This document shows positions 7,604 through 16,042 of a stretch of DNA of 64,000 nt, piece by piece (position 1 is the first letter of the stretch; each line of letters opens with the position of its first letter). The translations under genes were made by a program, and so were the position numbers. The stretch is from a bacterium OM1 bin76 (GTDB taxonomy: Bacteria; Actinomycetota; Acidimicrobiia; Spongiisociales; ZC4RG35): the NCBI GenBank assembly GCA_002238785.1, contig MPNA01000014.1:1-64000 (forward strand), read 5' to 3'. The notes under the pieces are model-generated. The model did no database searches. It was not told the DNA's origin and saw only the letters and a list, made by a program, of their open reading frames with translations.

Positions 7604-8749
7604 ATGCGGATCAATCCGGTGCTGAAGAAGATCGGTACCTACCCGATGGCGGTCATTCAGGATCGGGCCCGGGCTATGCGGGAGGCAGGGGTGGCCCTGA
7701 TCGACTTCTCGATAGGCGATCCCCGAGAGCCGACGCCGCCCTTCATACCGCAGGCTTTGCGAGATGCCGTTCCCGAAATATCCCAGTACCCGACCTCCCG
7801 CGGGCTGCAGGTCCTCCGGGAGGCGATTGCCGGCTACGTGCTCCGGCGATTCGGCAGAGAGGTCGACCCTGATACCCAAGTGCTTCCCACCACCGGTTCC
7901 AAGGAAGCGATCTTCTCAACACCTTTCGCCTTTGTTGACTCCCGCCGGGAAGACGTGGTGATCTGGCCGACCCCTGGTTACCCCGTCTATGGTCGGGGAG
8001 CCCTTTTGGCCGGAGCAAGTGGCCATCCGGTCCGCCTCGGCGAGGATTTCATTCTTCGCGCCTCCGATGTCCCCGATCAGGTCTGGGCCAGGGCCGTCCT
8101 GGCGTGGACGAACTCTCCCCACAACCCGGCGGGATCGGTTATGGCCCGGTCGGACATCGAGAGTCTCTATCAAAAGTGCCAGGAGTTCGGGGTGTTGCTG
8201 TGCGCCGACGAATGCTATGTGGACCTTTATGAAGACGATCCCCCCGCTTCCGTCTTGGAGGTGGCCGACTCCGACCTGTCGGGGGTGGTCAGCTTTCTGA
8301 GTCTCTCCAAGCGCTCCGGAATGACCGGGTATCGCTCGGCGGCGATGGTGGGAGACGCACGGGCGATCAGAGCGCTGGCCTCACTGCGCACCTCCACTGG
8401 GACCGCCCCTCCGGAGTTCACCCAGATGGCAGCGGTGGCCGCCTGGTCGGACGATGACCATGTGGTGGAGCGGCGGCAAATTTTTTCAGAGAAGCGGGCC
8501 ATCCTCCGGAAGGCATTCGGGGCGATGGGATATCGGACCGTGGGGTCGACCGCCGGTCTGTACCTGTGGGTGGAGGTGGAGGATGACATCGAGACTGCCA
8601 CCCACCTACTGGAGAGGGGGGTGGTGGTCTCTGCGGGGCGGGCGTTCGGTCCCGGCGGAGAAGGCTATATAAGGTTGGCGCTGGTACCCAGCCCCGAGGA
8701 GTGCAAACAAGCCGTGGAGGTTTTGGAAGAATGTCTGACCAGGATGTGA
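7604..8749 (+). CDS. dapC: Succinyldiaminopimelate transaminase (class I/II aminotransferase)
   Basis: A 381-residue PLP enzyme of fold type I. The Schiff-base Lys is in SLSKRSGMTGYRSA (Lys236); the NSPHNPAGS motif and the C-terminal Arg in GEGYIRLALVPS are also conserved. In the succinylase branch of lysine biosynthesis it converts N-succinyl-2-amino-6-oxopimelate to N-succinyl-LL-diaminopimelate. The function rests on context: dapD overlaps its 3' end by 19 bases and dapE follows. I preferred ATG 7604 to the GTG codons at 7595-7603 because it best fits the -10 box spacing; the GTGs remain possible. Confidence 0.88.
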   Translation: MRINPVLKKIGTYPMAVIQDRARAMREAGVALIDFSIGDPREPTPPFIPQALRDAVPEISQYPTSRGLQVLREAIAGYVLRRFGREVDPDTQVLPTTGSKEAIFSTPFAFVDSRREDVVIWPTPGYPVYGRGALLAGASGHPVRLGEDFILRASDVPDQVWARAVLAWTNSPHNPAGSVMARSDIESLYQKCQEFGVLLCADECYVDLYEDDPPASVLEVADSDLSGVVSFLSLSKRSGMTGYRSAAMVGDARAIRALASLRTSTGTAPPEFTQMAAVAAWSDDDHVVERRQIFSEKRAILRKAFGAMGYRTVGSTAGLYLWVEVEDDIETATHLLERGVVVSAGRAFGPGGEGYIRLALVPSPEECKQAVEVLEECLTRM

Positions 8750-9537
8750 TCAGGGCGGCCTTCGCCGGAGAGGCGGAGTTGGCCGAGGCCCGGGATTCGG
8801 TGTTGTCCACCATCGACCTGCTGGACCGGGGAAAGATCCGGGTGGCTGAGAAGAGCCGCGGCGAGTGGGTGGTGAACGAGTGGGTGAAGGAAGCCATCCT
8901 GCTGTACTTCCAGGTCACCGGCATGGAAGAGATGGATGCAGGGCCCGTGGTGTGGCATGACAAGATCCCCACCAAGCGGAACCTGGCCGAGGCACAGGTC
9001 CGGGTGGTTCCTCCCGGAGTGGTCCGGTACGGGGCCTTCTGCGAGCCGGGGGTGATCGTGATGCCCGGTTACGTCAACATCGGCGCCTGGGTGGGGTCCG
9101 GATCCATGGTGGACACCTGGGCCACCGTCGGGTCGTGCGCCCAGATCGGAAAAGGCGTGCACCTCTCGGGAGGCGTGGGGATCGGGGGAGTCCTGGAACC
9201 TCCCGGCGCTCGTCCGGTGATCATCGAAGACGGGGCGTTCATAGGAAGCCGGTGCATCGTGGTCGAGGGAGTCGTGGTCCAGGAGGGGGCGGTGCTGGGC
9301 GCCAACACCACCATCACTTCTTCCACCCGGATCATCGATGTGCGGGGAGAGGAACCCGTGGAGTTTCGGGGAGTGGTGCCGGCCAACTCGGTGGTGATTC
9401 CTGGGACGCGGCCCCGTTCCTTCCCGGCCGGAGAGTACGGGCTGCCCTGTGCGTTGATCATCGGGGAGCGGACCGCCTCCACCGACCGGAAGACCTCCCT
9501 CAACGAGGCGCTGCGCACTTTCGGAGTTCAGGTTTGA
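8731..9537 (+). CDS. dapD: 2,3,4,5-tetrahydropyridine-2,6-dicarboxylate N-succinyltransferase
   Basis: A 268-residue hexapeptide-repeat acyltransferase. The middle of the protein has regular left-handed beta-helix repeats (PGVIVMPGYVNIGAWVGSG, QIGKGVHLSGGVGIGG, VIIEDGAFIGS), typical of DapD. It transfers succinyl from succinyl-CoA to tetrahydrodipicolinate, the committed step of the succinylase lysine/DAP route. ATG 8731 is chosen because GGAGG lies about 10 bases upstream inside dapC and the protein then begins MSDQDVIRAAF. It overlaps dapC by 19 bases and its stop overlaps the TTG of dapE, implying translational coupling. Confidence 0.92.
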   Translation: MSDQDVIRAAFAGEAELAEARDSVLSTIDLLDRGKIRVAEKSRGEWVVNEWVKEAILLYFQVTGMEEMDAGPVVWHDKIPTKRNLAEAQVRVVPPGVVRYGAFCEPGVIVMPGYVNIGAWVGSGSMVDTWATVGSCAQIGKGVHLSGGVGIGGVLEPPGARPVIIEDGAFIGSRCIVVEGVVVQEGAVLGANTTITSSTRIIDVRGEEPVEFRGVVPANSVVIPGTRPRSFPAGEYGLPCALIIGERTASTDRKTSLNEALRTFGVQV

Positions 9538-10589
9538 CCACCCTTTCCGACACGTTGGCCGAACTGATCGACATTCCTTCGGTTACCGGTGACGAAGCGC
9601 GGATTTGCGACCATGTATCAAAGCGTCTGGCTGCCAACGCCCCCCACCTCTCCCAGCACCGGGTGAACAATTCGCTGGTGGTGTCCACCAGTGGGGACGG
9701 GCCACTGGTGGTGCTGGCCGGTCACCTGGATACCGTGCCTCCACAGGGCCAACCGCCCGCTCGCATCGACACAGGTCGAATGTACGGTTTGGGGGCTACG
9801 GACATGAAGGGAGGTGTGGCGGTGATGCTCCACCTCATGGAGGAAGTGGATTCCACATGGCCCTACCGTCTGGCTGCGGTGTTCTATGAAGCAGAGGAGG
9901 GAAAGTTCGCCAATAACGGATTGGAGCCCGTGCTCAACGAATGCGAGTGGCTGGCCTCGGCATCGTTCGGTGTGCTGCTGGAACCGTCCGACGGTGAGAT
10001 CCAGGCGGGATGCAATGGAGTCATGAACGCCAAGGTGACGTTCACCGGCAAGTCGTCTCACTCGGCGCGTCCCTGGTGGGGGGAGAACGCCATCTCCAAG
10101 GCGGGAGCATGGCTGTCCAAGATGCATCCTCGCCGGCCGGCGCCGGTGGACATCGACGGTCTGGTATTCAAGGAAGTGATGTCGGTAACCCTGGCCCGGG
10201 GCGGGCTGGCCGCCAACATCATCCCGCCGCGGTTCGAATTGAATCTCAACTACCGATTCGGACCGCACCGTACTGTCGCCGAGGCGGAGGTGGAGCTTCG
10301 GAAGGCTTGCCGGGATGCCGACGAGGTGGAGATCGTGGACGCGGCGCCGTCCGGTGGGGTGGTCACCGATCACCCTCTCGTGGCGGAACTGGTGGGGGCC
10401 GCCGGCGTGGGGATCGGGCCAAAGCAGGGTTGGACGGATGTCGCTCGGCTCGGGGCCCGGGGGATACCCTCCATCAACTTCGGTCCAGGCGAGACTTCGG
10501 AGGCACACACCGCCAACGAGAGCATGCCCCTTGGTCATCTTCCCCTGGTTTTCAACAGCCTGCGGGAGGTATTCTCCGGGTCGTCATGA
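9534..10589 (+). CDS. dapE: Succinyl-diaminopimelate desuccinylase (M20 family)
   Basis: A 351-residue M20 metallopeptidase-fold amidohydrolase. The metal ligand His and catalytic Asp are in VLAGHLDTVPP, the bridging Asp in GLGATDMKGG, the general base/ligand Glu pair in YEAEEGKF, and the distal His in SEAHTANE. It hydrolyses N-succinyl-LL-DAP to LL-DAP and succinate for lysine and peptidoglycan synthesis. The TTG start overlaps the dapD stop in a TTGA quartet; an earlier in-frame ATG lies deep inside dapD and would add non-homologous sequence. Its own stop overlaps the iolC start as ATGA. Confidence 0.9.
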   Translation: MTTLSDTLAELIDIPSVTGDEARICDHVSKRLAANAPHLSQHRVNNSLVVSTSGDGPLVVLAGHLDTVPPQGQPPARIDTGRMYGLGATDMKGGVAVMLHLMEEVDSTWPYRLAAVFYEAEEGKFANNGLEPVLNECEWLASASFGVLLEPSDGEIQAGCNGVMNAKVTFTGKSSHSARPWWGENAISKAGAWLSKMHPRRPAPVDIDGLVFKEVMSVTLARGGLAANIIPPRFELNLNYRFGPHRTVAEAEVELRKACRDADEVEIVDAAPSGGVVTDHPLVAELVGAAGVGIGPKQGWTDVARLGARGIPSINFGPGETSEAHTANESMPLGHLPLVFNSLREVFSGSS

Positions 10590-11638
10590 CCCCGCAGCCA
10601 TCCCCCAATGACCCTTCGGGGTCGGTCGCCCTTGACCTGATAACGGTGGGGAGAGTCAACCTCGATCTCTACTCGCAGCAGATCGGGGCGCCTTTCCGGG
10701 AGGTGACCGGGTTCGAAGCCATGGTCGGTGGAAGCCCGACCAACATCGCCATCGGCACCGCCCGGTTGGGACTGCGGTCGGCGGCATTCACCGCGGTGGG
10801 GGAGGACCAAGTGGGAGATCTCATCCTCCACCGGTTGGCCTGCGATGGGGTGGACACCCGCTTCGTGCTGCGCAAACCGGGACATCTATCCTCGCTGGCT
10901 CTGCTGGGTGTGGAACCCCCCGACCATTTTCCCCTGATGTTCTACCGGATCGATCCCGCCGACATCCATCTCACCGTCGAGGACGCCGCTTCCTTGCCCC
11001 TCTCCGGCACTGGCGCCATCCAGCATTCCGGCAATGCTTTCAGCCGCGGCGACTGCGCCCGTGCGGCCCAGTGGTTGGTGGAGGAAGCACATCGGTTGGG
11101 GATGTCCTCGTTTCTGGACCTGGACATGCGACCGGCCGAGTGGGCCGACCATCTCGATTACGGGAGGGCAATGCACTCGGCCATTTCCGGGGTGGAGGTG
11201 GTGATCGGGACCTACGAGGAACTGTGGGGCGCCTTGGCGCCGGATCCCGGGCCGAGCCTCACTCATGGTCCGTTGACCGAGGAGCAGCGCCAGTGGGTTG
11301 AAGCAACGGCCGCCGACCTGGCAGGAGCCGAGGGCGGCCCCTCCACGGTGGTGTTGAAGAGGGGAGCGGATCCCACCTGGCTGTTTCACTCTGACGGTAG
11401 CCATCAGGAGGTACCCGGTTACCGGGCCGAGATCGTGAACACGGTGGGGGCGGGAGATTCCTTCGCATCGGGTCTCATCTACAGCCGGATGACCGGTCAG
11501 GAATGGAACGAATCGATCAGTTTCGCCAACGCCTGCGGCGCCTTAACGGTGGGGCGGGCCGGTTGTTCGACGGCGTTTCCCACCCTGGGGGAAGTGAACG
11601 ACTTCCGGTCGAGGTTCGACCGACAGCCATCCCATTGA
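10586..11638 (+). CDS. iolC: 5-dehydro-2-deoxygluconokinase (PfkB-family)
   Basis: A 350-residue PfkB/ribokinase-fold kinase. Signature regions are the N-terminal GRVNLDLYSQQ and GGSPTNIAIGTARLG, and the C-terminal catalytic motif NTVGAGDSFASGLIYS with the general-base Asp. In myo-inositol catabolism IolC phosphorylates 2-deoxy-5-keto-gluconate. Assignment to IolC rather than another sugar kinase is supported by iolB convergent 13 bases away and the nearby iolE/iolD genes. Unusually, it is coupled (ATGA) to dapE, as the last gene of the dap operon. Confidence 0.88.
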   Translation: MTPQPSPNDPSGSVALDLITVGRVNLDLYSQQIGAPFREVTGFEAMVGGSPTNIAIGTARLGLRSAAFTAVGEDQVGDLILHRLACDGVDTRFVLRKPGHLSSLALLGVEPPDHFPLMFYRIDPADIHLTVEDAASLPLSGTGAIQHSGNAFSRGDCARAAQWLVEEAHRLGMSSFLDLDMRPAEWADHLDYGRAMHSAISGVEVVIGTYEELWGALAPDPGPSLTHGPLTEEQRQWVEATAADLAGAEGGPSTVVLKRGADPTWLFHSDGSHQEVPGYRAEIVNTVGAGDSFASGLIYSRMTGQEWNESISFANACGALTVGRAGCSTAFPTLGEVNDFRSRFDRQPSH

Positions 11639-11651
11639 GGGGAGGGAGCAG

Positions 11652-12509
11652 CTAGTAGAGAGGCAGGCGAGGGTCGGTGGGCTGGGTGGTCCACTCCTCC
11701 CACAGCCATTGGTAGGCGGGGTCGGTGCATATCAACCACTCCCTTCCGGGCTGGGGTCCCGCCATCACGTTCAGGTAATACATGTGATAGCCGGGCGCCG
11801 CCACGCATGGGCCGTGGTAACCCCTGGGAACCAGGAAGACGTCGCCGCTGCGGACGGACACCGTCTCGTCGATTTCGCCGTCCAACGTGTACGTCCGGTG
11901 GAACCCGAATCCGTCCGCTCCCTGGATCTCGAAGTAGTAGATCTCTTCCAGCGGGGTCTCGTCTTCGGAGAGTTCATCGTGTTTATGGGGCGGATAGGAA
12001 GACCAGTTGCCGGCCGGCGTAAGCACCTCCACCACCAATAGTCTGTCTGGCCCCGGCACGTCGGCGGTCAGCAGATTGTTGATCTGCCTGGTGGCTTGTC
12101 CGGCGCCCCGCAGATCCACATCAACGGCGGATGCGGGGTAGTAACGGGGCTCGGTGGCGTGCGCGGCTCGGGAGGTGGCCACGCAAAACCGTCCTCCCTC
12201 CTCGGAGAAGATTGTCATCTCCGATCCCCTTGGAAGGAAGCACAGATCCGTTAAGCCAGAGAACACGTTGGCCCGTCCTTCCAACTTGAAGGTGACGGTC
12301 GTGGTCTCCACCCGGCAGGAACCCTGGAGAGGGACTACGGCCGCCTCGGATTCCTCGAGTTCGATCTTTCTGGTCTCACCTGCCGCCAACTCCAACACCA
12401 TGATTCCGCACCAGTTCCAGCCGGCCTGCTCCGGTGTCATCCGGATGGCGTGGCCATCACTTGAAAGAGAACCGATGGGCCGGAAGAGGGGCGCCTGGTC
12501 GATGTTCAC
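11652..12509 (-). CDS. iolB: 5-deoxy-glucuronate isomerase
   Basis: A 285-residue bicupin of the KduI/IolB family. The C-terminal cupin has PPHKHDE, a Glu in LEEIYYFEIQ and the late His of VPRGYHGPCVAAPGYHMYYL, which together form the metal site. IolB converts 5-deoxy-D-glucuronate to 2-deoxy-5-keto-gluconate, the substrate of IolC. It lies 12 bases downstream of the Cgl0159-type aldolase on the same strand, so the two are probably co-transcribed, and it is convergent with iolC. The ending YQWLWEEWTTQPTDPRLPLY is typical of the family. Confidence 0.92.
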   Translation of the reverse strand: MNIDQAPLFRPIGSLSSDGHAIRMTPEQAGWNWCGIMVLELAAGETRKIELEESEAAVVPLQGSCRVETTTVTFKLEGRANVFSGLTDLCFLPRGSEMTIFSEEGGRFCVATSRAAHATEPRYYPASAVDVDLRGAGQATRQINNLLTADVPGPDRLLVVEVLTPAGNWSSYPPHKHDELSEDETPLEEIYYFEIQGADGFGFHRTYTLDGEIDETVSVRSGDVFLVPRGYHGPCVAAPGYHMYYLNVMAGPQPGREWLICTDPAYQWLWEEWTTQPTDPRLPLY

Positions 12510-12521
12510 GCCAGGAGTGCC

Positions 12522-13469
12522 TCAGATGCGGGGATGGACAATCCGGGCGGCCCGGTCAACCCAACCCCCCACGTCGTCGTCGGCCGGGTAGATCAGGCTG
12601 CGTCCTGCTACCAGGCCTCTTACGGTCGGGGCCTGCATGGCTTCCTCCCAGGAGGTGAGCAGTTCTTCGCCCCGGTCACCAGGGTCTCCTCCCAAAAGCA
12701 GGACCGGCAGTGTGGAGGCTGCGAAGACCGCCATGGGGTTGGAACTGGGTGGCGGCAGCTTCAGCCAGGTGTAGGCACTGGTGGGGCCCAGTCCCGAGGC
12801 GATGGTGATCACTCCGATCAGGGCTTCGGGGCTGGTGTCGATCCGAAGCACTCCGTCTCGGTCCCGATAGGCGGGAAGGGGTTCCAGCATCACCGCCACC
12901 GGCACTTTCTGGCTGGCAAGAATGCGGATCCCCCGGGCGCATTGGTATATGGTCTTGAGGCTGTTCGGGTCTTGGCGGTCGATGCGTAAGAGGAGTTTCC
13001 CGCCGTCAAGATTCATCCGGTAGATGCCGGCCGCATGGTAGGCCGTGATGGGGTCGTCCAACTCCCAGGCAGACCCGGCCAGACCGCCCCGGTTCATCGA
13101 GCCGAACACCACCTTGTTGTCCAGCAGAGACGATCCGGTCAGTGATCCCAAGAGCAGCAGGTCCTCGATGACGTCGGGAGTGGCTAGCAGTCCGTCCACT
13201 CCCGGATGCGACAGGGCGATACTCAAGCGGGAGAGAAGGTCTCGTCGGTCGGCCATGCGCAGAGGATCATCGCCCACTCCGATGGCGCCGCGGGCAGGGT
13301 GGTCGGCCGCCACCAGGAACAGACGGTCACCGCCCACATTCGGTTCACTCAACTTCTCGTAGGGGACCAGCAGAGGTCGACGTCGACGTCGACGGGCTAG
13401 TTCCAGCACCTTTTCCGGCGCATGGGCCCGGATGTCGATCAAACGCCGGTAGAGATCCTTGGTAATCAT
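12522..13469 (-). CDS. Cgl0159-family (beta/alpha)8 aldolase-like protein
   Basis: A 315-residue protein resembling the Cgl0159 family found in actinobacterial inositol clusters, a DeoC/class I aldolase-like TIM barrel. Visible features are LFLVAADHPARGAIGVG near residue 50, DNKVVFGSMNRGGLAG in the middle, and VAVMLEPLPAYRD followed by LPVLLLGGDPGD. It is thought to act late in the pathway, possibly on the phosphorylated deoxyketogluconate, in place of IolJ; that role is inference. It carries a run of six Arg encoded by three direct GTCGAC repeats. iolB follows 12 bases downstream. Confidence 0.8.
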   Translation of the reverse strand: MITKDLYRRLIDIRAHAPEKVLELARRRRRRPLLVPYEKLSEPNVGGDRLFLVAADHPARGAIGVGDDPLRMADRRDLLSRLSIALSHPGVDGLLATPDVIEDLLLLGSLTGSSLLDNKVVFGSMNRGGLAGSAWELDDPITAYHAAGIYRMNLDGGKLLLRIDRQDPNSLKTIYQCARGIRILASQKVPVAVMLEPLPAYRDRDGVLRIDTSPEALIGVITIASGLGPTSAYTWLKLPPPSSNPMAVFAASTLPVLLLGGDPGDRGEELLTSWEEAMQAPTVRGLVAGRSLIYPADDDVGGWVDRAARIVHPRI

Positions 13470-13481
13470 TGTGACCTGTCT

Positions 13482-13489
13482 TCTATAGA
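13482..13489. promoter_or_regulatory. Palindromic -10 element shared by divergent genes
   Basis: The 8-bp palindrome TCTATAGA gives TATAGA on both strands. It sits 12-13 bases from the start codons of the divergent Cgl0159-type aldolase (13469, minus) and the metalloprotease-like lipoprotein (13503, plus). A symmetric TATA box could let one polymerase site fire either way. No operator was recognised in the 33-bp gap. Confidence 0.45.
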
Positions 13490-13502
13490 GTCATTGTTGA
13501 AC

Positions 13503-14084
13503 ATGTCAACTCCCCGAAGATTAACTAGGGGGAAGTCACGCCTGTTCCGTCGCGTAGCCCTCGGGTGGCTGGCCGTGGCCTTCACGGCGGCATGCGGAGC
13601 GTCCTCTGCTTCCCTGGTGTTCGCCGAAGGCACTCCCTCAGACCTGCAGGATCTGGGCCTGGAGGTGTGGGCTGACTTCCTTGAGGCGTTCCCCAACCAG
13701 GCTGGGTGCATTGGCGAAGTTACGCTCGAGGGGGATTGGACGCTGGAGGGTTCACGGGCCTACTACCTGCCGGAGGATGCCAAAGTGGTGCTGGAGATCC
13801 CGGCTACGGCTCCTCACCTTCGCCATTCTCTGGTTCATGAACTGGCCCATCATGTCGAGCATGCGTGTGCGGACCATGTCGAACTGCGAGAAGCCTTTCT
13901 GAAGGCACAGAACGTGCCCGCCGACACCCCTTGGTTCGAGGGACCGTCGTGGGAGGAGACCCCATCGGAGCAATACGCCGAAGCGGTGGTGCGGTTGGTG
14001 CTTTCCCGTCCCGTGATGCATTACCGGCTGTCGCTGGCTCCAGAATCGATAGAAGCCATTAAAAAGTGGGGTGGGGGTCGCTAA
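13503..14084 (+). CDS. Putative lipoprotein with HExxH zinc-protease motif
   Basis: A 193-residue exported protein. An Arg-rich N-terminus and hydrophobic stretch end in a lipobox-like VAFTAAC, predicting lipid anchoring to the outer face of the membrane. Around residue 114 it has VHELAHHVEHAC, the HExxH zinc-binding motif of minimal metalloproteases. A downstream acidic residue suitable as third ligand (SEQYAEAVVRLV) is present. The substrate is unknown. ATG 13503 is preferred over an upstream in-frame start because it begins directly with the signal sequence. Its last codons form one arm of a strong terminator hairpin. Confidence 0.7.
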   Translation: MSTPRRLTRGKSRLFRRVALGWLAVAFTAACGASSASLVFAEGTPSDLQDLGLEVWADFLEAFPNQAGCIGEVTLEGDWTLEGSRAYYLPEDAKVVLEIPATAPHLRHSLVHELAHHVEHACADHVELREAFLKAQNVPADTPWFEGPSWEETPSEQYAEAVVRLVLSRPVMHYRLSLAPESIEAIKKWGGGR

Positions 14085-14098
14085 ACGACCCCCACCCC
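14068..14098. terminator. Bidirectional terminator hairpin
   Basis: A perfect 13-bp GC-rich stem (GGGGTGGGGGTCG with its complement) and a 5-base loop CTAAA, flanked by an A-run on the left and a short T-run on the right. It serves the convergent metalloprotease and sugar-transporter operons. The stop codon of the metalloprotease gene lies in the loop. Confidence 0.85.
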
Positions 14099-14113
14099 TT
14101 TCGAAAAAGGGTG

Positions 14114-14896
14114 CTAGTCGCTTCTACCGGTTGCTTCTGCCAGTTCGTGCTGGAGTTGCTCGAGGTCGGCGCCTCCGGCCATCATCTGGATCAGGTGATC
14201 GATTGCCACTTCATCCTTGGCGTAGTCGCCAAGGATTTGCCCCCGTTTGAGGATCACGAAGTGATCACCAACCGGATAGGCGTGGTGGGGGTTGTGGGTG
14301 ATGAAGATCACCCCTATGCCCCGGTTTCGGGCTTCGACGATGTACCGGAGCACTACGCCTGCCTGCTTGACTCCCAATGCAGCCGTGGGCTCGTCCAGAA
14401 TTAACACCTTGGCCCCGAAGTAGACCGCTCGGGCGATGGCCACCGATTGGCGCTCGCCTCCCGAAAGGGTGCCTACCGGTTGATCCGGATCGCGGATGTC
14501 GATCCCCATCTTGGCCATCTCTTCGCGGGTGGTCTGCTTGGCGTTCTCGATATCGAAGAACGGTCCCGCCTTCAGGGGCTCCGAACCCAGGAAAAAATTT
14601 CGCCAGATCGACATCAAGGGAATCATCGCCAAATCCTGGTAGACGGTGGCGATTCCCGCGTTCAAGGCTTCTCTGGGAGACTCGAACAGGGTCTCCTCAC
14701 CCTCAAAGAAGTACCGTCCTTCGCTGGGCTTGTGGACCCCGGCCAAGGTCTTGATCAGGGTGGATTTGCCCGCTCCGTTGTCGCCCAGAAGGCAGGTGAC
14801 CTGCCCGGGCCGCACGAACATCGAGACGTTCTGAAGAGCTATGACGCTTCCGAAGAATTTAGATACGTTTTGGATCTCGAGAATCTTGTCGCTCAT
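14114..14896 (-). CDS. Sugar ABC transporter ATP-binding protein (inositol-type)
   Basis: A 260-residue single-domain ABC ATPase of the carbohydrate CUT2 type. Walker [12 protein letters not shown]-loop YQDLAMIP, signature [15 protein letters not shown], Walker [12 protein letters not shown] and the switch His in [10 protein letters not shown] are intact. Unlike RbsA-type proteins it has one rather than two ABC domains, so it presumably works as a homodimer. Its start overlaps the permease stop by 4 bases. The position at the end of the iolD-iolE operon suggests it energises inositol or inositol-derivative uptake. Confidence 0.88.
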   Translation of the reverse strand: MSDKILEIQNVSKFFGSVIALQNVSMFVRPGQVTCLLGDNGAGKSTLIKTLAGVHKPSEGRYFFEGEETLFESPREALNAGIATVYQDLAMIPLMSIWRNFFLGSEPLKAGPFFDIENAKQTTREEMAKMGIDIRDPDQPVGTLSGGERQSVAIARAVYFGAKVLILDEPTAALGVKQAGVVLRYIVEARNRGIGVIFITHNPHHAYPVGDHFVILKRGQILGDYAKDEVAIDHLIQMMAGGADLEQLQHELAEATGRSD

Positions 14897-15927
14897 CGTT
14901 TGCTCGCTCTCTGTCGGATGAAGTTGTTGAAGATCACTGCCAGGACCAGGATGCCTCCTACGAAAACGCGGAACCAGTCTCCGTCAACCCCGGTGATGAT
15001 GATGCCCTGCTGCACCATGGCGAAGATCAGGGCGCCGAACACTGGCCCCAGTACCGATCCGTAACCGCCGGTGAGTAGGGTCCCGCCGACCACCACCGCG
15101 ATGATGGCTTCGAACTCCTTGAGCGTGCCACGCAGTGAATCGGCGCTGTTGAGTTGGGTTGCCTGGATCAGCGCCACTATGAAAGCGGCCAGAGCAGTCA
15201 TCATGAACAGCGCGATCTTGAGCTTGGCCACCGGGACTCCGACGTTACGGGCAGCGTTGGCGTCGCCTCCCGCTCCGAAAATCCAGTTCCCGATGTTTGT
15301 CTTTAACAGCACGATGGTGCCGATCGCCGCGATGGCGATCCACCAGATGATGGCGATGTCGAACTTGGCGCCGCCCAACTCCATCTTGGTGGCGAAGGTA
15401 GCTGCCCAGCCTCCGGAGTCGTAGTCCTCGAAACCACCCAACTGCGTGCGGTTGGTCATCAGTCGGGGGATGGCCACCGCCAAGCCCCGGAAGATGAACA
15501 GCGACCCCAAGGTGATAATGAAAGACGGCAACCTGGTGGCCATCACCAGTACCCCGTTGAAGAAGCCGGTGAGCAGGGTGATCACCAAAGCGATCAGCAC
15601 TGCGATCCAGACAGGCAGTCCGAAGCCGCCTGCGTCGGCCGGGGTGACCAGCAACATGACAGCCATTCCGGCGAATCCCACAATCGATCCGATCGACAGG
15701 TCGAACTCACCGGCGATCATCAATAGCGCCACCGCCACTGCCAAAATGCCAAGCGGAGCGGCCCGGTTGAGGATGGAGGCGGTGGTGGTCCACGACACGA
15801 AGTTGTTGTCGAATGCCACAATGGCGAAGAAAATCCACACTACCACCAAAGCCAGGAACGCCCCGAACTCCGGTCTTGTCAAAAGCCGGTTGGCCAGGCC
15901 TACTTTTCTTACCCGTTCGTCCGTCAT
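14893..15927 (-). CDS. Sugar ABC transporter permease (CUT2, inositol-type)
   Basis: A 344-residue polytopic membrane protein of the RbsC/BPD_transp_2 family. It shows about eight to ten hydrophobic segments and the family loop [15 protein letters not shown]. It forms the channel for the binding protein and ATPase encoded on either side. AAAGGAGG lies 7 bases ahead of the ATG, a strong ribosome binding site. A 13-bp hairpin separates it from the upstream binding-protein gene, and its stop overlaps the ATPase start. Confidence 0.9.
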   Translation of the reverse strand: MTDERVRKVGLANRLLTRPEFGAFLALVVVWIFFAIVAFDNNFVSWTTTASILNRAAPLGILAVAVALLMIAGEFDLSIGSIVGFAGMAVMLLVTPADAGGFGLPVWIAVLIALVITLLTGFFNGVLVMATRLPSFIITLGSLFIFRGLAVAIPRLMTNRTQLGGFEDYDSGGWAATFATKMELGGAKFDIAIIWWIAIAAIGTIVLLKTNIGNWIFGAGGDANAARNVGVPVAKLKIALFMMTALAAFIVALIQATQLNSADSLRGTLKEFEAIIAVVVGGTLLTGGYGSVLGPVFGALIFAMVQQGIIITGVDGDWFRVFVGGILVLAVIFNNFIRQRASKR

Positions 15928-15990
15928 GGAACAACCTCCTTTGGTCTCGTCTCCTAGGTCTCCGTGTGGTAGAAAGGTAGCAGATGAAAA

Positions 15991-16022
15991 GAGGGGGAGG
16001 CCGTAAAACCGGCCTCCCCCTC
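15991..16022 (-). terminator. Intercistronic hairpin between binding protein and permease genes
   Basis: A perfect 13-bp stem GAGGGGGAGGCCG with its complement and a 6-base loop, located 20 bases after the binding-protein stop and ahead of the permease ribosome binding site. No T-run follows. Such hairpins often stabilise upstream mRNA or attenuate read-through, giving more binding protein than membrane subunits. Confidence 0.7.
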
Positions 16023-16042
16023 AGCTGGAATCGTTTGGACGC

